Below, piece by piece: positions 29,523 to 40,142 of a DNA stretch of 64,000 nt. The notes under the pieces are model-generated. The model made no database searches. It was not told where the DNA came from and saw only the letters and a program-made list of their open reading frames with translations. Made by a program: the position numbers and the translations under genes. Numbering within the stretch: position 1 is the first letter of the stretch; every line of letters starts with the position of its first letter. The DNA is from Niveispirillum lacus (GTDB taxonomy: Bacteria; Pseudomonadota; Alphaproteobacteria; Azospirillales; Azospirillaceae), in assembly GCF_002251795.1 (NCBI RefSeq), contig NZ_NOXU01000030.1, forward strand, positions 186,001 through 250,000. Direction: 5' to 3'.

Positions 29523-29574
29523 CATCCCTATCTTCAGGGATGTCGCATGGCGGCGCCGCACAAGCGCCGCCATG
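29523..29574 (+). terminator. Two hairpins after the NDUFA12 gene
   Basis: CATCCCT-atcttc-AGGGATG at 29523-29542 is followed by CATGGCGGCG / CGCCGCCATG at 29546-29574 with a 9-base loop and then ATCGTTT. This resembles an intrinsic terminator with a short T-run, so mlaD downstream likely has some independent transcription. Confidence 0.55.
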
Positions 29575-29629
29575 ATCGTTTAAGGGATGCGGGAGATTTT
29601 GCCCGGTCCGGCAGGAGTTGATCTGTCCC

Positions 29630-30106
29630 ATGCGCAAGAACGTGATCGAAACCGTCCTGGGTGCTGTCGTCCTTCTGGTCGCTGGCTTCTTCCTGTTCTT
29701 CGCCTACACGACCAGCAGTGTGAAGGCCGTGACGGGATATCCGCTGGAGGCACGGTTCAGCAGCACTGGCGGTCTGGCCGCTGGTGCTGATGTGCGTATT
29801 TCCGGCGTCAAGGTGGGCACTGTCACCAGCCAGCACCTGGACAAGCAGACCTTCCAGGCCGTTGTCCGCATGGACATTGACAGCAATGTGCAACTGCCAC
29901 GCGACACGACGGCCAGCATCGCCAGCGAAAGCCTGTTGGGTGGACGCTACCTGCAGCTGGACCCAGGTGGCGAGGAAGATAAACTGAAGGCTGGTGACAC
30001 AATCGAATATACGCAGTCCGCTGTGAACCTGGAGGAACTGCTGGGCCGCTTCATTTTCAGTTCTGCCGGTGGCGACAAGAAATCTGACACCCCTTCCACG
30101 CCTTGA
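29630..30106 (+). CDS. mlaD: Phospholipid-binding MCE protein MlaD
   Basis: 158 residues with one N-terminal membrane anchor (about 5-27) and an MCE domain: VTGYPLEARFSSTGGLAAGADVRISGVKVG at about 38-67 is the core, seen here as STGGLAAGADVRISGVKVG. MlaD hexamers hold phospholipids for the MlaFEDB transporter that keeps the outer membrane asymmetric. Here the gene has no mlaE, mlaF or mlaB beside it. An AGGAG site lies 12 bases before the ATG; the TTG at 29618 is too close to that site. Confidence 0.92.
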   Translation: MRKNVIETVLGAVVLLVAGFFLFFAYTTSSVKAVTGYPLEARFSSTGGLAAGADVRISGVKVGTVTSQHLDKQTFQAVVRMDIDSNVQLPRDTTASIASESLLGGRYLQLDPGGEEDKLKAGDTIEYTQSAVNLEELLGRFIFSSAGGDKKSDTPSTP

Positions 30107-30178
30107 CGTGAGGGCCATGATGCTGTCGCATTTCTCTGGCCAATCTGCCTGACTTTTCCTGCTGCCACTGGTTCGTTT

Positions 30179-30685
30179 ATGCTCACCCGCCTTGCATTCA
30201 TCGGCCTCGCCTTGGCACTGTTCCTGCCGGCCACTGCCCAGGAGGTGCCACCGGCAGACCCGGCCGCCTCTCCGCCTTCAGCCCCGGCACTCGAGGCGCC
30301 GCTGGGTGCCGTGCAGCGTCCGGCCCCGCCGCCGCCCCCCGCTCGTAAATTCGATCCGATGCCAGTGGCATTGTTGCAGGGGCTGGACAAGGTAACCGCC
30401 CGGACCAGCACTTTTGAAGCACCGGTGGGCGAACCTGTGTCGTTCGGTCAATTAACCCTTCTGGTGAAGGCTTGTCAGAAAGCCTCCCCCATTGATCCGC
30501 CTGAATCCGCTGCATTTCTCGATGCGCAGGAGAAACAGGCTGACGGGACCGTGGTTGCTGTGTTCCAGGGCTGGATGTTTGCCTCCAGCCCTGCCCTATC
30601 CGCCATGGAACACCCGGTCTATGATGTCTGGGTCAAGGACTGCAGGAAGTCAGACAGCAAAACACGTTCATCTTCAAAGCCGTAA
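30179..30685 (+). CDS. DUF2155 periplasmic protein
   Basis: 168 residues with a signal peptide (about 1-21, PATAQ), a Pro/Ala-rich linker to about residue 58, and the DUF2155 core: [36 protein letters not shown] and [22 protein letters not shown], with two cysteines (KACQ and KDCR) that could form a disulfide. Function unknown; it is consistently linked to NDUFA12, mlaD and aat in Rhodospirillales as I recall. Its 3' end overlaps the convergent aat gene by 67 bases. Confidence 0.88.
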   Translation: MLTRLAFIGLALALFLPATAQEVPPADPAASPPSAPALEAPLGAVQRPAPPPPPARKFDPMPVALLQGLDKVTARTSTFEAPVGEPVSFGQLTLLVKACQKASPIDPPESAAFLDAQEKQADGTVVAVFQGWMFASSPALSAMEHPVYDVWVKDCRKSDSKTRSSSKP

Positions 30686-31272
30686 AAGTCGGCCTGGGCG
30701 TTGACGGCCTTGGACAGCAGCGCGCGGTAGCGGTGTCGCGGTATCTCGGTGGCCCCGAACTGTGACAGATGTTCCGTCAGGAACTGTGTATCCAGCAGCA
30801 TATAGCCGCCGGCGCGCAGCCGCGCCACGAGATGGACCAAAGCGATCTTGCTGGCATCGGTCGCACGAGAGAACATGCTTTCCCCGAAAAAAGCGGCCCC
30901 CAGCGATACACCGTAAAGCCCGCCCACCATCTGCCCGTCCTGCCAGCATTCGACCGAATGGGCCTTACCCATGGCGTGCAACTGGCAATAGGTCTCCATG
31001 ATGTCGGTGTTGATCCAAGTCTGTGGGCGATCGGGGGCCGGCTCGGCGCAATGGGTCATGGTGGCACGGAAATCGCTGTCGACCCGGATGTCGAAAGGGA
31101 AATGGCGCAAGGTTTTGCGCAGTCGTCGCGGCACATGGAACCCATCCAGCGGAAGTACCCCCCGAAAAGGTGGATCAAACCACAGCAGATCGTGGGCATC
31201 GGCGCTTTCCGCCATGGGGAAAACCCCACTGCCATAGGCACGGATCAAAAGTTCGGGCGTCAGTATACCCAT
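30619..31272 (-). CDS. aat: Leucyl/phenylalanyl-tRNA--protein transferase
   Basis: Adds Leu or Phe to proteins with N-terminal Arg or Lys, marking them for ClpS/ClpAP degradation. The 217-residue product begins [23 protein letters not shown], then [35 protein letters not shown] and [14 protein letters not shown], with [16 protein letters not shown] near the end; all are hallmark segments. The start is one of two adjacent ATGs (31275 or 31272). The 3' end runs 67 bases into the convergent DUF2155 gene. Confidence 0.97.
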   Translation of the reverse strand: MGILTPELLIRAYGSGVFPMAESADAHDLLWFDPPFRGVLPLDGFHVPRRLRKTLRHFPFDIRVDSDFRATMTHCAEPAPDRPQTWINTDIMETYCQLHAMGKAHSVECWQDGQMVGGLYGVSLGAAFFGESMFSRATDASKIALVHLVARLRAGGYMLLDTQFLTEHLSQFGATEIPRHRYRALLSKAVNAQADFYGFEDERVLLSDFLQSLTQTS

Positions 31273-31275
31273 CAT

Positions 31276-31592
31276 TCCCTGGCGCGTGGTGGCAAGGGTC
31301 ACACACAACCATAGCAAGCTGAGCGCCAGCTTACAAATCTTCCCCGCGATGATTGAACGCCTGTCGCCGCTTTTGCATGAGCGCCATGCACAGGACGGTA
31401 ACTCACGCCCGCTTTGCCTTTGTGGAGGGACGGAGCGTTCCGTCATGGAAACTTCATCAAAGCGCCGCCGGAGCTTTACCAATTCGTCCCTATCTGGTGG
31501 TCAAAGCCCCCGCGTGGCTGGCCTTATCCGTCGCCCGCAGGGTGTCGAAGAAACAGATTTTGCTGGGATTTTAGCAAAACTCCATCAATGGG
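31276..31592. other. Divergent spacer between aat and the chemoreceptor gene
   Basis: 317 bases containing the upstream regions of two divergent genes. I see no further gene, no strong hairpin and no confident promoter in it. Confidence 0.5.
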
Positions 31593-33752
31593 ATGCGCGG
31601 CATGAGCGATCTGACCTTGTCCAGTGAGGAAACCGCTGGTTCGCATAAAAAATCGCTACTGTCGGCGGTGGGGCCTTTCCATTCAGTCTGGCTGAGCCGT
31701 CTTTCATCAGGGGTTGGGCGGGTGATGGCCCGCCTGCCAACCGGATTGCTGGCGGGTGATCGTGGCGAAGAGGGCGGTTGGCTGGCCCGCCTGTCTATTT
31801 CGACCCGTATCGGGTTTCTGGTGGGGGCGGCCCTGCTGACGGTTTTGCTGACTGCGGGTGTTTTCCTGCTGGGGGATACAAAGCGCGAAAGTGCCACCAG
31901 TCGGATGACGGGGCTCTCGTCCCTGGCAGAATCAACCGCCGATCTGAACAGGGGCATGACGGCGTTACAATTGCACCTCACGCGTTTCCTTAAGGAACGG
32001 GACCCGGCGGCTGGGGAGGCCTTCAGATCCACACTCACGGAAGTGGAGAAGGCGGCAGCCGCAGTGGCCGCCCATCCGTCTGTGGCTGAGGAGACGGAAA
32101 CGGTGTCCGCCCTCGCGGAGAAGCTATCGCGCCTGACCGCTGCCTTCGACAGTGTCGACAAGGCAACGCGTGACGTGGGGTTCACGGATGAGGATGGGCT
32201 TCGCGGGCAGATGATGCGCTCTGTGGCCGCGACAGAGCAGGAACTGAAGAAATGGCCCGCCAGCATGGGGGCGCAGCTCTTCATTGGCATGGCCGAAATG
32301 CGCAATGCCGAGAAATCCTTCCTGATGACCGGTGATGACAAATATGTCGGTCAGCATCGCAAGGCCTTCAATGAGTTTTCCTTCTTCATCCCGGAAAGCC
32401 AACTTGACCCACAGACCAAGGAGGCCTTGGATACCCTGTCACGCCAGTACCGGCAGGACATGGTTGCCCTGGCCTCTGCCGTCACGGCCCAGGGCCAGGC
32501 GGTCAAGGAATTCAATGCGGCCTTCAGCGAAACCACACCATTGCTTGGCCGGCTGTTCACCTACACCAAGGTTGGCTTGACCGAAGCCAAGGCGGCTGAA
32601 AGCGGAATCCGTATCCAGACACAGCGCCTGACCCTGATTATCGGGGGCGTTTTGGTGGCCTTGTTCTGCGGACTGTCGCTGCTGCTCGTCCGGTCTATCA
32701 CGGCACCGCTGGCCCAGATCGAAGGGGCGATGGAGGGGCTGGCGCGCGGTGAACGGCTCACCTTCATTCCCGGTACGGGCCGTCGGGACGAGATCGGTGA
32801 TATGGCGCGTGCCATTGACGTCTTTCGGGTCAATGCCGAGGAGATGGACCGGCTGAAAGTCGAGGAACAGGAACGTGAGCGCGCGCATAAGCAGGAGATG
32901 TCGGACCGGTTAGGTGGTTTGGCCCAGGCGTTGGAACAAGAAATGACCCGCCGGGTGGAAGCCGTCCTGACGGAGGCGGCCGGCATCGCGGCCATGGCGG
33001 AACGGATGACAGGTGCGGCCACCCGTACCGGGGAACAGTCAGATGGTGTGGCGGGTGCCGCCAATGATGCCACTGGCAATGTACAAGCGGTGGCGGCGGC
33101 AACCGAGCAACTGGCCACCTCCTCGCGGGAGATTGGACGTCAAGTCACTGCTGTGGCGGATATGGTGCATGAGGCCGTCCAACGCGGGGCGCAGACCCGC
33201 GCCATGGTGAGCCAGTTGGCCGATGCGGCACAGAATATCGGCCGTGCGGCGCAGTTGATCGGCGACATCTCAGGCCAGACCAACCTCCTGGCGTTGAACG
33301 CAACCATAGAGGCGGCGCGAGCCGGGGAGGCAGGGCGTGGCTTTGCCGTGGTCGCGGCAGAGGTGAAGAATTTATCGAACCAGACGGGTACTGCCACCGA
33401 AGAAATCACCTCCCAGATCAGCGCAGTGCAGCGCGCCACTGATCGTGTCATCGCCGATATCCACCAACTCCATGATGTCATTGCCCGGATCGATGAAATC
33501 GCCGGTTCGATCAGCGCGGCAGTTACACAGCAGGGCAGCGCCACGGAAAGTATCAGCGCGAGTGCGGCCGGTGCAGCCGATGGCACGATGGAGGTTTCCG
33601 ACCGCATCCGGTCGGTTGCTGCCGATGCCAGTGAAACCCGGACCCTGTCCCAGGACTTGGGTCAGCGCGCGACACAGGTGACGGCCGAAATGCGGGCACT
33701 GCGCGAACGGTTGGCCGTCATCCTGGCCGAAAGCCAGCGTCAGGTGGCGTAA
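31593..33752 (+). CDS. Methyl-accepting chemotaxis protein
   Basis: 719 residues. After a 65-residue cytoplasmic N-terminus there is a membrane helix (about 73-95), a helical periplasmic sensor of about 250 residues, a second membrane helix (about 343-365), a HAMP linker ([21 protein letters not shown]), and a long coiled-coil signalling domain with the hairpin tip around [21 protein letters not shown]. The sensor resembles helical bimodular-type domains rather than Cache or PAS. No C-terminal CheR pentapeptide is seen. A second ATG at 31602 is equally possible. No che genes are nearby. Confidence 0.95.
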   Translation: MRGMSDLTLSSEETAGSHKKSLLSAVGPFHSVWLSRLSSGVGRVMARLPTGLLAGDRGEEGGWLARLSISTRIGFLVGAALLTVLLTAGVFLLGDTKRESATSRMTGLSSLAESTADLNRGMTALQLHLTRFLKERDPAAGEAFRSTLTEVEKAAAAVAAHPSVAEETETVSALAEKLSRLTAAFDSVDKATRDVGFTDEDGLRGQMMRSVAATEQELKKWPASMGAQLFIGMAEMRNAEKSFLMTGDDKYVGQHRKAFNEFSFFIPESQLDPQTKEALDTLSRQYRQDMVALASAVTAQGQAVKEFNAAFSETTPLLGRLFTYTKVGLTEAKAAESGIRIQTQRLTLIIGGVLVALFCGLSLLLVRSITAPLAQIEGAMEGLARGERLTFIPGTGRRDEIGDMARAIDVFRVNAEEMDRLKVEEQERERAHKQEMSDRLGGLAQALEQEMTRRVEAVLTEAAGIAAMAERMTGAATRTGEQSDGVAGAANDATGNVQAVAAATEQLATSSREIGRQVTAVADMVHEAVQRGAQTRAMVSQLADAAQNIGRAAQLIGDISGQTNLLALNATIEAARAGEAGRGFAVVAAEVKNLSNQTGTATEEITSQISAVQRATDRVIADIHQLHDVIARIDEIAGSISAAVTQQGSATESISASAAGAADGTMEVSDRIRSVAADASETRTLSQDLGQRATQVTAEMRALRERLAVILAESQRQVA

Positions 33753-33914
33753 CGCCGCTAAGGACGCTGGTTCAGCGCTGGAAACGGGCTGGGGACATTG
33801 CCATGCGGCAGGTGGGCCTCTGCCATCGGGACAGGTTGGGTGCGCTGCGGAAAGGCTGGTGCTTTAATCATTTCAGTGCCTGGTCAGTACCGGGTTCTGT
33901 GCAAGGCATCCAAC

Positions 33915-35159
33915 ATGCGCAGTGTTGATATCGGGAACAATCCCACCGAACAGACGGCGGGCGGTCAGGCCGTTGCCATTCCAGGTGGTTTGCCGCCGGG
34001 CACCAGCTTTACCTGGTTCGTTGTGGTCATGGGTTTCCTGACCATGTTCGGTCCGATGGCCATTGACATGTATCTGCCGGCCTTGCCCGCCATCGGCGCT
34101 GATCTGAACGCCGATCAGGCGGCGGTGCAGATGACCCTGTCGATTTTCCTGATCGGTTATGGTGCGGGACAGTTGTTGTGGGGACCCCTGGGCGACCGTT
34201 ATGGCCGCAAGGGTCCGGCGGCTCTTGGTGTGGCTCTGTTCATCCTGGCCAGTGCCGGCTGTGCGCTGGCGCCTGACATCTGGTCGCTGACCGCCTGGCG
34301 GTTTCTGCATGGTGTCGGGGCCTGCGCGGCACCGGTCATCGCCCGCGCCATGGTGCGCGACAGTTTCGACCGTGACCGGGGTGCCTCCGTCATGTCGCTG
34401 ATGATGCTTGTCATGGGGGTTGCCCCCATGCTGGCGCCCTTGGCAGGCGGCCAGGTCCTGGACCAGGCGGGCTGGCGCGGCATCTTCTGGTGCTTGGCCG
34501 GCTTCGGTCTGCTGGCGGGGCTGGGCTTGCTGACAGTCAAGGAAACAGCGCGGCCTATGGGCAGCCGATCGGGTGGTCTGCTGTCCAACTATGCCCTGCT
34601 GCTTCTGGATCGGCGCTTCATGGGTTATGCATTGTCCTCGGGCTTTGTCTTTGCTGGCATGTTCGCCTACATCTCCGGCACGCCCTTCGTTTACATTGAA
34701 CATTTTGGTGTGGCGCCGGAACATTTCGGTTTCCTGTTCGGCGTCAATGTCGTGGCCCTGATGATCGCCAACATCGTGAACAGTCGACTGGTTCTGCGGC
34801 ATGGTGTGGATCGTATGATGGGCTGGGGCATTCTGGCCACCGCCGGTATCGGCGCTGTGCTGATCGTTACGGGTGGTTTTGGCATTGGCGGTGTCTATGG
34901 TGTGGCCATTCCGCTGTTCTTCTATCTGGGCGCCCTGGGCTTGGTCGGGGCCAATGGCATGGCAGGATCGCTGGCCGCCTTTCCGCATATGGCGGGCACG
35001 GCCTCTTCGCTGTCGGGTGCCTTGCAGTTGACCATCGGCGCGCTGGCCGGTGGCATTGTGGGGGCGCTGTCCACGGGTGGGTCACCCCTGCCCATGTGCG
35101 CCGTGCTGTGCGGCTGCGCCCTGGCCGGGCTAGCGTCTGACCGGCTGCTGAAGCGGTAA
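33915..35159 (+). CDS. Bcr/CflA family MFS drug exporter
   Basis: 414 residues, twelve predicted membrane helices, DHA1 family. The first helix has the typical GPMAIDMYLPALPAI, the loop between helices 2 and 3 carries the motif GPLGDRYGRKGP, and motif C-like sequence lies in MLVMGVAPMLAPLAGG. Members export bicyclomycin, chloramphenicol or sulfonamides by proton antiport; the substrate here is not predictable. The frame is open to 33798, but conserved sequence begins after the ATG at 33915. Confidence 0.9.
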   Translation: MRSVDIGNNPTEQTAGGQAVAIPGGLPPGTSFTWFVVVMGFLTMFGPMAIDMYLPALPAIGADLNADQAAVQMTLSIFLIGYGAGQLLWGPLGDRYGRKGPAALGVALFILASAGCALAPDIWSLTAWRFLHGVGACAAPVIARAMVRDSFDRDRGASVMSLMMLVMGVAPMLAPLAGGQVLDQAGWRGIFWCLAGFGLLAGLGLLTVKETARPMGSRSGGLLSNYALLLLDRRFMGYALSSGFVFAGMFAYISGTPFVYIEHFGVAPEHFGFLFGVNVVALMIANIVNSRLVLRHGVDRMMGWGILATAGIGAVLIVTGGFGIGGVYGVAIPLFFYLGALGLVGANGMAGSLAAFPHMAGTASSLSGALQLTIGALAGGIVGALSTGGSPLPMCAVLCGCALAGLASDRLLKR

Positions 35160-35169
35160 GACCGGTTCC

Positions 35170-35188
35170 ATTGGCATGATCTGCCAAT
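35170..35188. promoter_or_regulatory. Operator-like dyad before parD
   Basis: A perfect 7-bp inverted repeat, ATTGGCA-tgatc-TGCCAAT, ends 35 bases before the parD start codon. ParD antitoxins are ribbon-helix-helix dimers that bind such dyads in their own promoter, so this is a good candidate autoregulatory operator. Confidence 0.6.
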
Positions 35189-35223
35189 TGTGGGAGAATG
35201 GGGGACCTGAATGGAGGTTCCCC

Positions 35224-35517
35224 ATGCCCACGCGCAATGTCGTCCTGACCGACCATCACGAAAAGGTGATCGAGGAACTGGTGCGTTCTGGCCGCTACCA
35301 GAATGCCAGCGAGGTGTTGCGCGAAGGCATCCGCCTGATCGAGAAGCGCGAGGCGGCGGAGAAGGCCAAGCTGGAGGCGTTGCGGGCGGCGGTGACCCTG
35401 GGTGCCACCCAGATCGACAATGGCGAGTATCTGGAGTTTGACGAGCAGGGCCTGTCCGATTTCTTTGACAGCATTGAAGCAGAGATTGACCGGCCCGTGA
35501 CTGCGCCGGTGCGGTGA
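35224..35517 (+). CDS. parD: ParD-type ribbon-helix-helix antitoxin
   Basis: 97 residues with an N-terminal ribbon-helix-helix fold (RNVVLTDHHEKVIEELVRSGRYQNASEVLREGIRLIEKRE, here spanning about residues 4-43) and an acidic, toxin-wrapping C-terminal tail (EYLEFDEQGLSDFFDSIEAEI). This is the standard ParD architecture. GGAGG lies just before the ATG. It is followed after 6 bases by the ParE-like toxin gene. A dyad upstream is the probable operator. Confidence 0.93.
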   Translation: MPTRNVVLTDHHEKVIEELVRSGRYQNASEVLREGIRLIEKREAAEKAKLEALRAAVTLGATQIDNGEYLEFDEQGLSDFFDSIEAEIDRPVTAPVR

Positions 35518-35523
35518 AAGCCG

Positions 35524-35880
35524 ATGGCGCGATACCGTCTTGCACCCGCTGCCCGTTCCGACGTGGCGGAAATCCTGGTCCATAGCCACCAGATGTTTGG
35601 CCCTCTGGCCCGACGCCGCTATCGCGGCCTCATGGAAACGGCTTTCCGGTTGGTGGCGGAGCAGCCCCGAAGGTCGGGTGCCGCTGTGCGCCCTGATCTT
35701 GGAGAGGGGCTTCTGCAGTTCCATCTGCGCCATTGCCCGGACGCAGCACTTCGCGACGGACGGGTTCAGCGTCCCTGCCATGCCCTCTACTATCGTGTTG
35801 TGGAACCGGGGCTGGTCGATATTTTGCGCGTCCTGCATGATCGCATGGACCCGCGCCGCCACGTGGATAATGACAATTGA
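35524..35880 (+). CDS. parE: ParE/RelE-superfamily toxin
   Basis: 118 residues of the RelE/ParE fold: [19 protein letters not shown] at the N-terminus, then helix [23 protein letters not shown] and the C-terminal strands [25 protein letters not shown]. ParE toxins poison DNA gyrase; RelE members cut mRNA, and the pairing with ParD favours gyrase. A 4-base TTGA overlap links its end to the first possible codon of priA, an unusual neighbour for a toxin. Confidence 0.92.
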   Translation: MARYRLAPAARSDVAEILVHSHQMFGPLARRRYRGLMETAFRLVAEQPRRSGAAVRPDLGEGLLQFHLRHCPDAALRDGRVQRPCHALYYRVVEPGLVDILRVLHDRMDPRRHVDNDN

Positions 35881-38099
35881 CCGGCGATCTGCTTTCCGGC
35901 GTGACGGCGCCTTCGGCGCGCGTGCGGGTACAACTGCCCTTGCCGCTGCCCGAACCCTATGATTACCGCGTGCCCGGTGACATGGCGCTGGTCCCCGGTT
36001 CCTATGTGGAGGTGCCGTTAGGCCCGCGCCGGCTGTTCGGCGTGGTCTGGGCCGATGGTGACGGGCAGGGGGAGCGGGTGGAGGAACGCAAACTGCGTCC
36101 CGTCATCCGCGCCATTGACCTGCCCCCGATGCCCGACATTACCCGGCGTTTCGTGGAATGGGTCGCAGCCTATACCATGTCGCCCGTGGGGGCCGTTCTG
36201 CGCATGGCCGTGTCGGTATCAGCAGCGCTGGAGGACCCGCGTGCGCTGACCGCCTATATGCGCAGCGATGCGGCGGTGCCCGACGATCTGCGCCTGACCC
36301 CGGCGCGCAAGCGTATCTTGGAAATCCTGTCCGATGGCCCGCCGCGCCTGGCCGCCGACATCGCGGCAGAGGCGGGGTGCGGCACGGGTGTGGTGCGTGG
36401 GCTGGCCGACGCTGGCGTGCTGACCACGGTCCCCATGCTGGCCCTGCCGCGCTTTCCCCAGCCAGACCCGGAGGCCAATCCCAAAACCCTGTCGGGCGCG
36501 CAGCGTCTGGCCGCCGATGATCTGGCGGCCAAGGTTTCGGCGGGCGGCTATTCGGCCACGCTGCTGGACGGGGTGACCGGGTCGGGCAAGACCGAGGTCT
36601 ATTTCGAGGCGGTGGCGGCGGCCCTTCGCGCCGGCAAACAGGCGCTGGTCCTGCTGCCCGAAATTGCCCTGTCGGCACAATGGCTGGACCGGTTTGCGCA
36701 GCGGTTCGGGGTGCGGCCCGCTGAATGGCATTCGGAAATGGCCCCGCCGCTGCGCCGCCATACCTGGCGGGCGGTGGCCAAGGGGGAGGCGCGGGTCGTG
36801 GTGGGCGCACGCTCGGCCCTGTTCCTGCCCTATCCCGATCTGGGCCTGATCGTGGTGGATGAGGAGCATGAAGCCGCCTTCAAGCAGGAAGACGGGGTCA
36901 TCTACCATGCGCGCGACATGGCGGTGGCACGCGCCCATCTGGGCCGGTTCCCCATCGTCCTGGCCTCTGCCACCCCGTCGCTGGAAACGCTGGTGAATGC
37001 GGAGAATGGTCGCTACAGCCGCATCGACCTTCCATCGCGCCATGGCGGGGCCAGCATGCCCGACGTCACCCTGATTGACATGCGGCGCAAGGAACAGGCG
37101 CCGCCCGCAAGGGCTTGGCTGTCGCCCGTGCTGCGTGAGGCACTGGCCCAGACCATGCTGGCCGGTGAACAGGGGATGCTGTTCTTGAACCGGCGCGGCT
37201 ATGCGCCTTTGACGCTGTGCCGCAGTTGCGGCCACCGGCTGCAATGCCCGAACTGCACCGCTTGGCTGGTCGAACACCGGTTGACCAAGCGGCTGCAATG
37301 CCATCATTGCGGCTATCAGGCGAAAAGCCCCGATGCCTGTCCCGAGTGCGAGGCCGAGGGTAGTTTTGTTGCCTGCGGCCCTGGTGTGGAGCGGGTGGCC
37401 GAGGAGGTGGCGACCCTGTTCCCGGATGCCCGCATCGCGATGATGACATCCGACACCCTGTCCGGACCGCAGGCACTGCGCACCGTGATCGAACAGGTGA
37501 AGGATGGAGCGGTCGACCTGCTGATCGGTACGCAGGTCATGGCCAAGGGCCACCATTTCCCCATGCTGACGCTGGTCGGCGTGGTTGATGCCGATCTTGG
37601 GCTGGCCGGCGGTGATCCGCGCGCGTCGGAACGCACCTTCCAACTGCTGCATCAGGTGGCGGGCCGGGCAGGGCGGGAGGAGAGGCCGGGCCGCGTTATG
37701 CTGCAAACCTATATGCCGGAAAACCCCGTTATGCAGGCGTTGGCCAGCCATGACCGCGACAGTTTCCTGGCGGTGGAGGCCGATCAGCGCCGGCAACTGG
37801 AAATGCCGCCCTTTGGCCGCATGGCGGCGCTGATCGTGTCGGGAGAGGATGAGGGGCTGGTGGATGCTGCGGCTGCCGCCCTGGGCCGGGCCGCACCGCG
37901 CGACCGGGAGGACCTGACGATTCTGGGTCCAGCGCCCGCGCCGCTGGCCGTGCTGCGTGGTCGATACCGCCGCCGGTTGCTGATCAAGGGGCCGAAATCG
38001 GTCTCATTGCAACCAATCCTCTATGACTGGCTGGCGCGGGTCGAGGTGCCTGCATCCATACGTGTGCAAGTTGATATTGACCCCTACAGTTTCCTCTAG
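35877..38099 (+). CDS. priA: Primosomal protein N' (replication restart helicase)
   Basis: Reloads the replisome at stalled forks; a 3'-5' superfamily 2 helicase. The 740-residue protein has the N-terminal DNA-binding part starting [19 protein letters not shown], the Walker [12 protein letters not shown], the DEEH box ([11 protein letters not shown]), the zinc-binding cysteines ([13 protein letters not shown] and CHHCGYQ...CPEC) and motif [12 protein letters not shown] near residue 585. The TTG at 35877 overlaps the toxin stop; the GTG at 35901 is an alternative that still keeps the conserved start. Confidence 0.95.
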   Translation: MTGDLLSGVTAPSARVRVQLPLPLPEPYDYRVPGDMALVPGSYVEVPLGPRRLFGVVWADGDGQGERVEERKLRPVIRAIDLPPMPDITRRFVEWVAAYTMSPVGAVLRMAVSVSAALEDPRALTAYMRSDAAVPDDLRLTPARKRILEILSDGPPRLAADIAAEAGCGTGVVRGLADAGVLTTVPMLALPRFPQPDPEANPKTLSGAQRLAADDLAAKVSAGGYSATLLDGVTGSGKTEVYFEAVAAALRAGKQALVLLPEIALSAQWLDRFAQRFGVRPAEWHSEMAPPLRRHTWRAVAKGEARVVVGARSALFLPYPDLGLIVVDEEHEAAFKQEDGVIYHARDMAVARAHLGRFPIVLASATPSLETLVNAENGRYSRIDLPSRHGGASMPDVTLIDMRRKEQAPPARAWLSPVLREALAQTMLAGEQGMLFLNRRGYAPLTLCRSCGHRLQCPNCTAWLVEHRLTKRLQCHHCGYQAKSPDACPECEAEGSFVACGPGVERVAEEVATLFPDARIAMMTSDTLSGPQALRTVIEQVKDGAVDLLIGTQVMAKGHHFPMLTLVGVVDADLGLAGGDPRASERTFQLLHQVAGRAGREERPGRVMLQTYMPENPVMQALASHDRDSFLAVEADQRRQLEMPPFGRMAALIVSGEDEGLVDAAAAALGRAAPRDREDLTILGPAPAPLAVLRGRYRRRLLIKGPKSVSLQPILYDWLARVEVPASIRVQVDIDPYSFL

Positions 38100-38193
38100 G
38101 GCGTGTGCAGGGCCCTTTACCGTGCCTGTACGAATATTCTACGCTCCTTCCTGTCAAAGGCGTTGGGGAACGTCATAGAAACGGGGAGTGGGA

Positions 38194-40128
38194 ATGCGTG
38201 CATTGTGGGGTGTGGCCCGGATTGCCGTGATATTGTTTGGGGGTCTGTGGGCAAGTGCTGCGCTGGCCGAACCTGCACCCGAAATCCCGGTCGAATACTT
38301 CGCGCATCAGCCTGTGATGGCCGATGTTGATCTGTCGCCCGATGGCAGCCATGTCGCCTTCCTGGCCCCCGTCAGTGGCCGTCAGCATCTGGTGGTGCGC
38401 AAACTGCCCCTGACCCAGGCAGAGAAGCCCGCCGTCATCGGCCCGTCGGATGCAGAGATCATCGGCTTCGACTGGATCAGCAATGAACGCCTGCTGGTCC
38501 GCATCCTGACGACCGAGAAGATGAATACCAGCGACGGACGCAAGCCCCTGCGCTTTACACGGACCGTGTCCATGTCGCGGGATCTTCAGGAAATGAAGGT
38601 GCTGCTGCAGCGCCCGCCGGATAATGGCTACTATCTCCAGCATACACCGATCCTGCAATTCATTGATGATGAATATGTGCTGGCCGCCTTTCCCACCGAC
38701 GATGGCCCCTGGCCGGGCGTCGTGAAGTTGAACGTGGTCACGGGTGCCTTTACCCGCGTGCGCCGTCCGGTCCGCAACGTCATGGAATACATCCCCGACC
38801 CCACGGGCGAAATCCGCATCGCGGAAACCTATGACGACCGCAAGCTGGAAAGCCGATACCTGCGTCGCGTGGCGGGTGGCGATTTTGAACTGATGATGAA
38901 GAACAAGGTGCTGGAGGATGATGGCGGATTCGGCATTCTGGGCTTCGATGCGTCTGGCCAGAACCTGTTTGTGGCTTCCCGGCACGAAGGCGACCGTTCC
39001 GCCGTTTACAAATATGATCTGGCCAATGACCAGATGGGCGAAAAGGTCGCCAGCGACCCGCGCTTTGATGTGGAAACACCGATCATACAGCGCGGGGCCG
39101 TTGTGGCCATCGCCTGGGTGGATGACCTGCCACGTCGGCAATGGCTTGACCCTGCCATTCAGAAGCTGCAGGACGCGCTGGACAAGGCACTGCCCGACAG
39201 CCGGGAGATCGTGATCGACACGGCGGCAGACGGCAATCTGATCCTGGTCGCCAGCTTCGCCCTGGACGCGCCGACGACTTACCGGATGTTCGATCGGCGG
39301 ACCAAGGAGTTCTCGCTGTTCGGCGACACCTATCCCGGCATCGCGCAGGAGAATGTCAGCAAGCGCCAGCCCGTGACCTATAAGGCCACGGACGGCACCG
39401 AGATCCCCGGTTACCTGATCCTACCCGTCGGCGTGGAGGGTAAGAACCTGCCCTTCATCATCATGCCCCATGGCGGCCCCTTCGCGCGCGATACCGGCAC
39501 CTTCGATGTGATGGCGCAGTTCCTGGCCAACCGTGGCTATGGCGTGCTTCAACCTAATTTCCGCGGTTCCACCGGCTATGGCGCCGCCTTCAACGAGGCG
39601 GGGGAGCGGCAGTGGGGCGGGTTGATGCAGGATGACGTAACGGATGCCGCCAAATGGGCCATCGCCCAGGGCTATGCCGACCCCAACCGTATGTGCATCC
39701 TGGGTTGGTCTTATGGTGGCTATGCCGCCCTGATGGCGGCGGTGAAGACGCCTGACCTGTTTAAATGCGCCGTGGCGACCGCACCGGTGGCCAATCTGGA
39801 GCGGCTTTATGATGAGGTGAAGTCGTCAGGCTTCGGTAACATCACGCGCGGCCTCTATTTCGGTGACAATCCCGATGCGCTGAAACCCATTTCGCCTTAT
39901 CACCAGGCCGACAAGATCAAGGTGCCGGTCCTGCTGGTGCATGGCGACCTGGACTATCAGGCCTCCGTCGCCCACAGCCGCGACATGCGCCGCGCCCTGG
40001 AACGGGCCGGCAAGCCCGTCGAGTATGTGGAGATCAAGGGCATGGACCACGCCCCCATCGTCACCGCCCAGATGAAGACTGTGCTGGAGGCGTGGGAGAA
40101 GTTCTTGAAGACGCATCTGGGGAAGTGA
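38194..40128 (+). CDS. Secreted S9-family prolyl-oligopeptidase-like peptidase
   Basis: 644 residues with a signal peptide (about 1-26, ASAALAEP). The first 370 residues form a beta-propeller-like region (DLSPDGSHVAFLAPVSG) and the rest an alpha/beta hydrolase with the triad Ser506 (GWSYGGYAAL), Asp587 (HGDLDYQAS) and His619 (GMDHAPI). Dipeptidyl or acylaminoacyl peptidases of this layout degrade short peptides in the periplasm. GGGGAG lies before the ATG at 38194; a GTG at 38188 is less likely. A strong terminator follows. Confidence 0.93.
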   Translation: MRALWGVARIAVILFGGLWASAALAEPAPEIPVEYFAHQPVMADVDLSPDGSHVAFLAPVSGRQHLVVRKLPLTQAEKPAVIGPSDAEIIGFDWISNERLLVRILTTEKMNTSDGRKPLRFTRTVSMSRDLQEMKVLLQRPPDNGYYLQHTPILQFIDDEYVLAAFPTDDGPWPGVVKLNVVTGAFTRVRRPVRNVMEYIPDPTGEIRIAETYDDRKLESRYLRRVAGGDFELMMKNKVLEDDGGFGILGFDASGQNLFVASRHEGDRSAVYKYDLANDQMGEKVASDPRFDVETPIIQRGAVVAIAWVDDLPRRQWLDPAIQKLQDALDKALPDSREIVIDTAADGNLILVASFALDAPTTYRMFDRRTKEFSLFGDTYPGIAQENVSKRQPVTYKATDGTEIPGYLILPVGVEGKNLPFIIMPHGGPFARDTGTFDVMAQFLANRGYGVLQPNFRGSTGYGAAFNEAGERQWGGLMQDDVTDAAKWAIAQGYADPNRMCILGWSYGGYAALMAAVKTPDLFKCAVATAPVANLERLYDEVKSSGFGNITRGLYFGDNPDALKPISPYHQADKIKVPVLLVHGDLDYQASVAHSRDMRRALERAGKPVEYVEIKGMDHAPIVTAQMKTVLEAWEKFLKTHLGK

Positions 40129-40142
40129 GCCCACCAAACAGG

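Noticed and set aside
35524-35880. Possible identity of the toxin as RelE mRNA endonuclease
   Set aside because: Pairing with a ParD-type antitoxin and the absence of clear RelE catalytic residues make ParE the better label.
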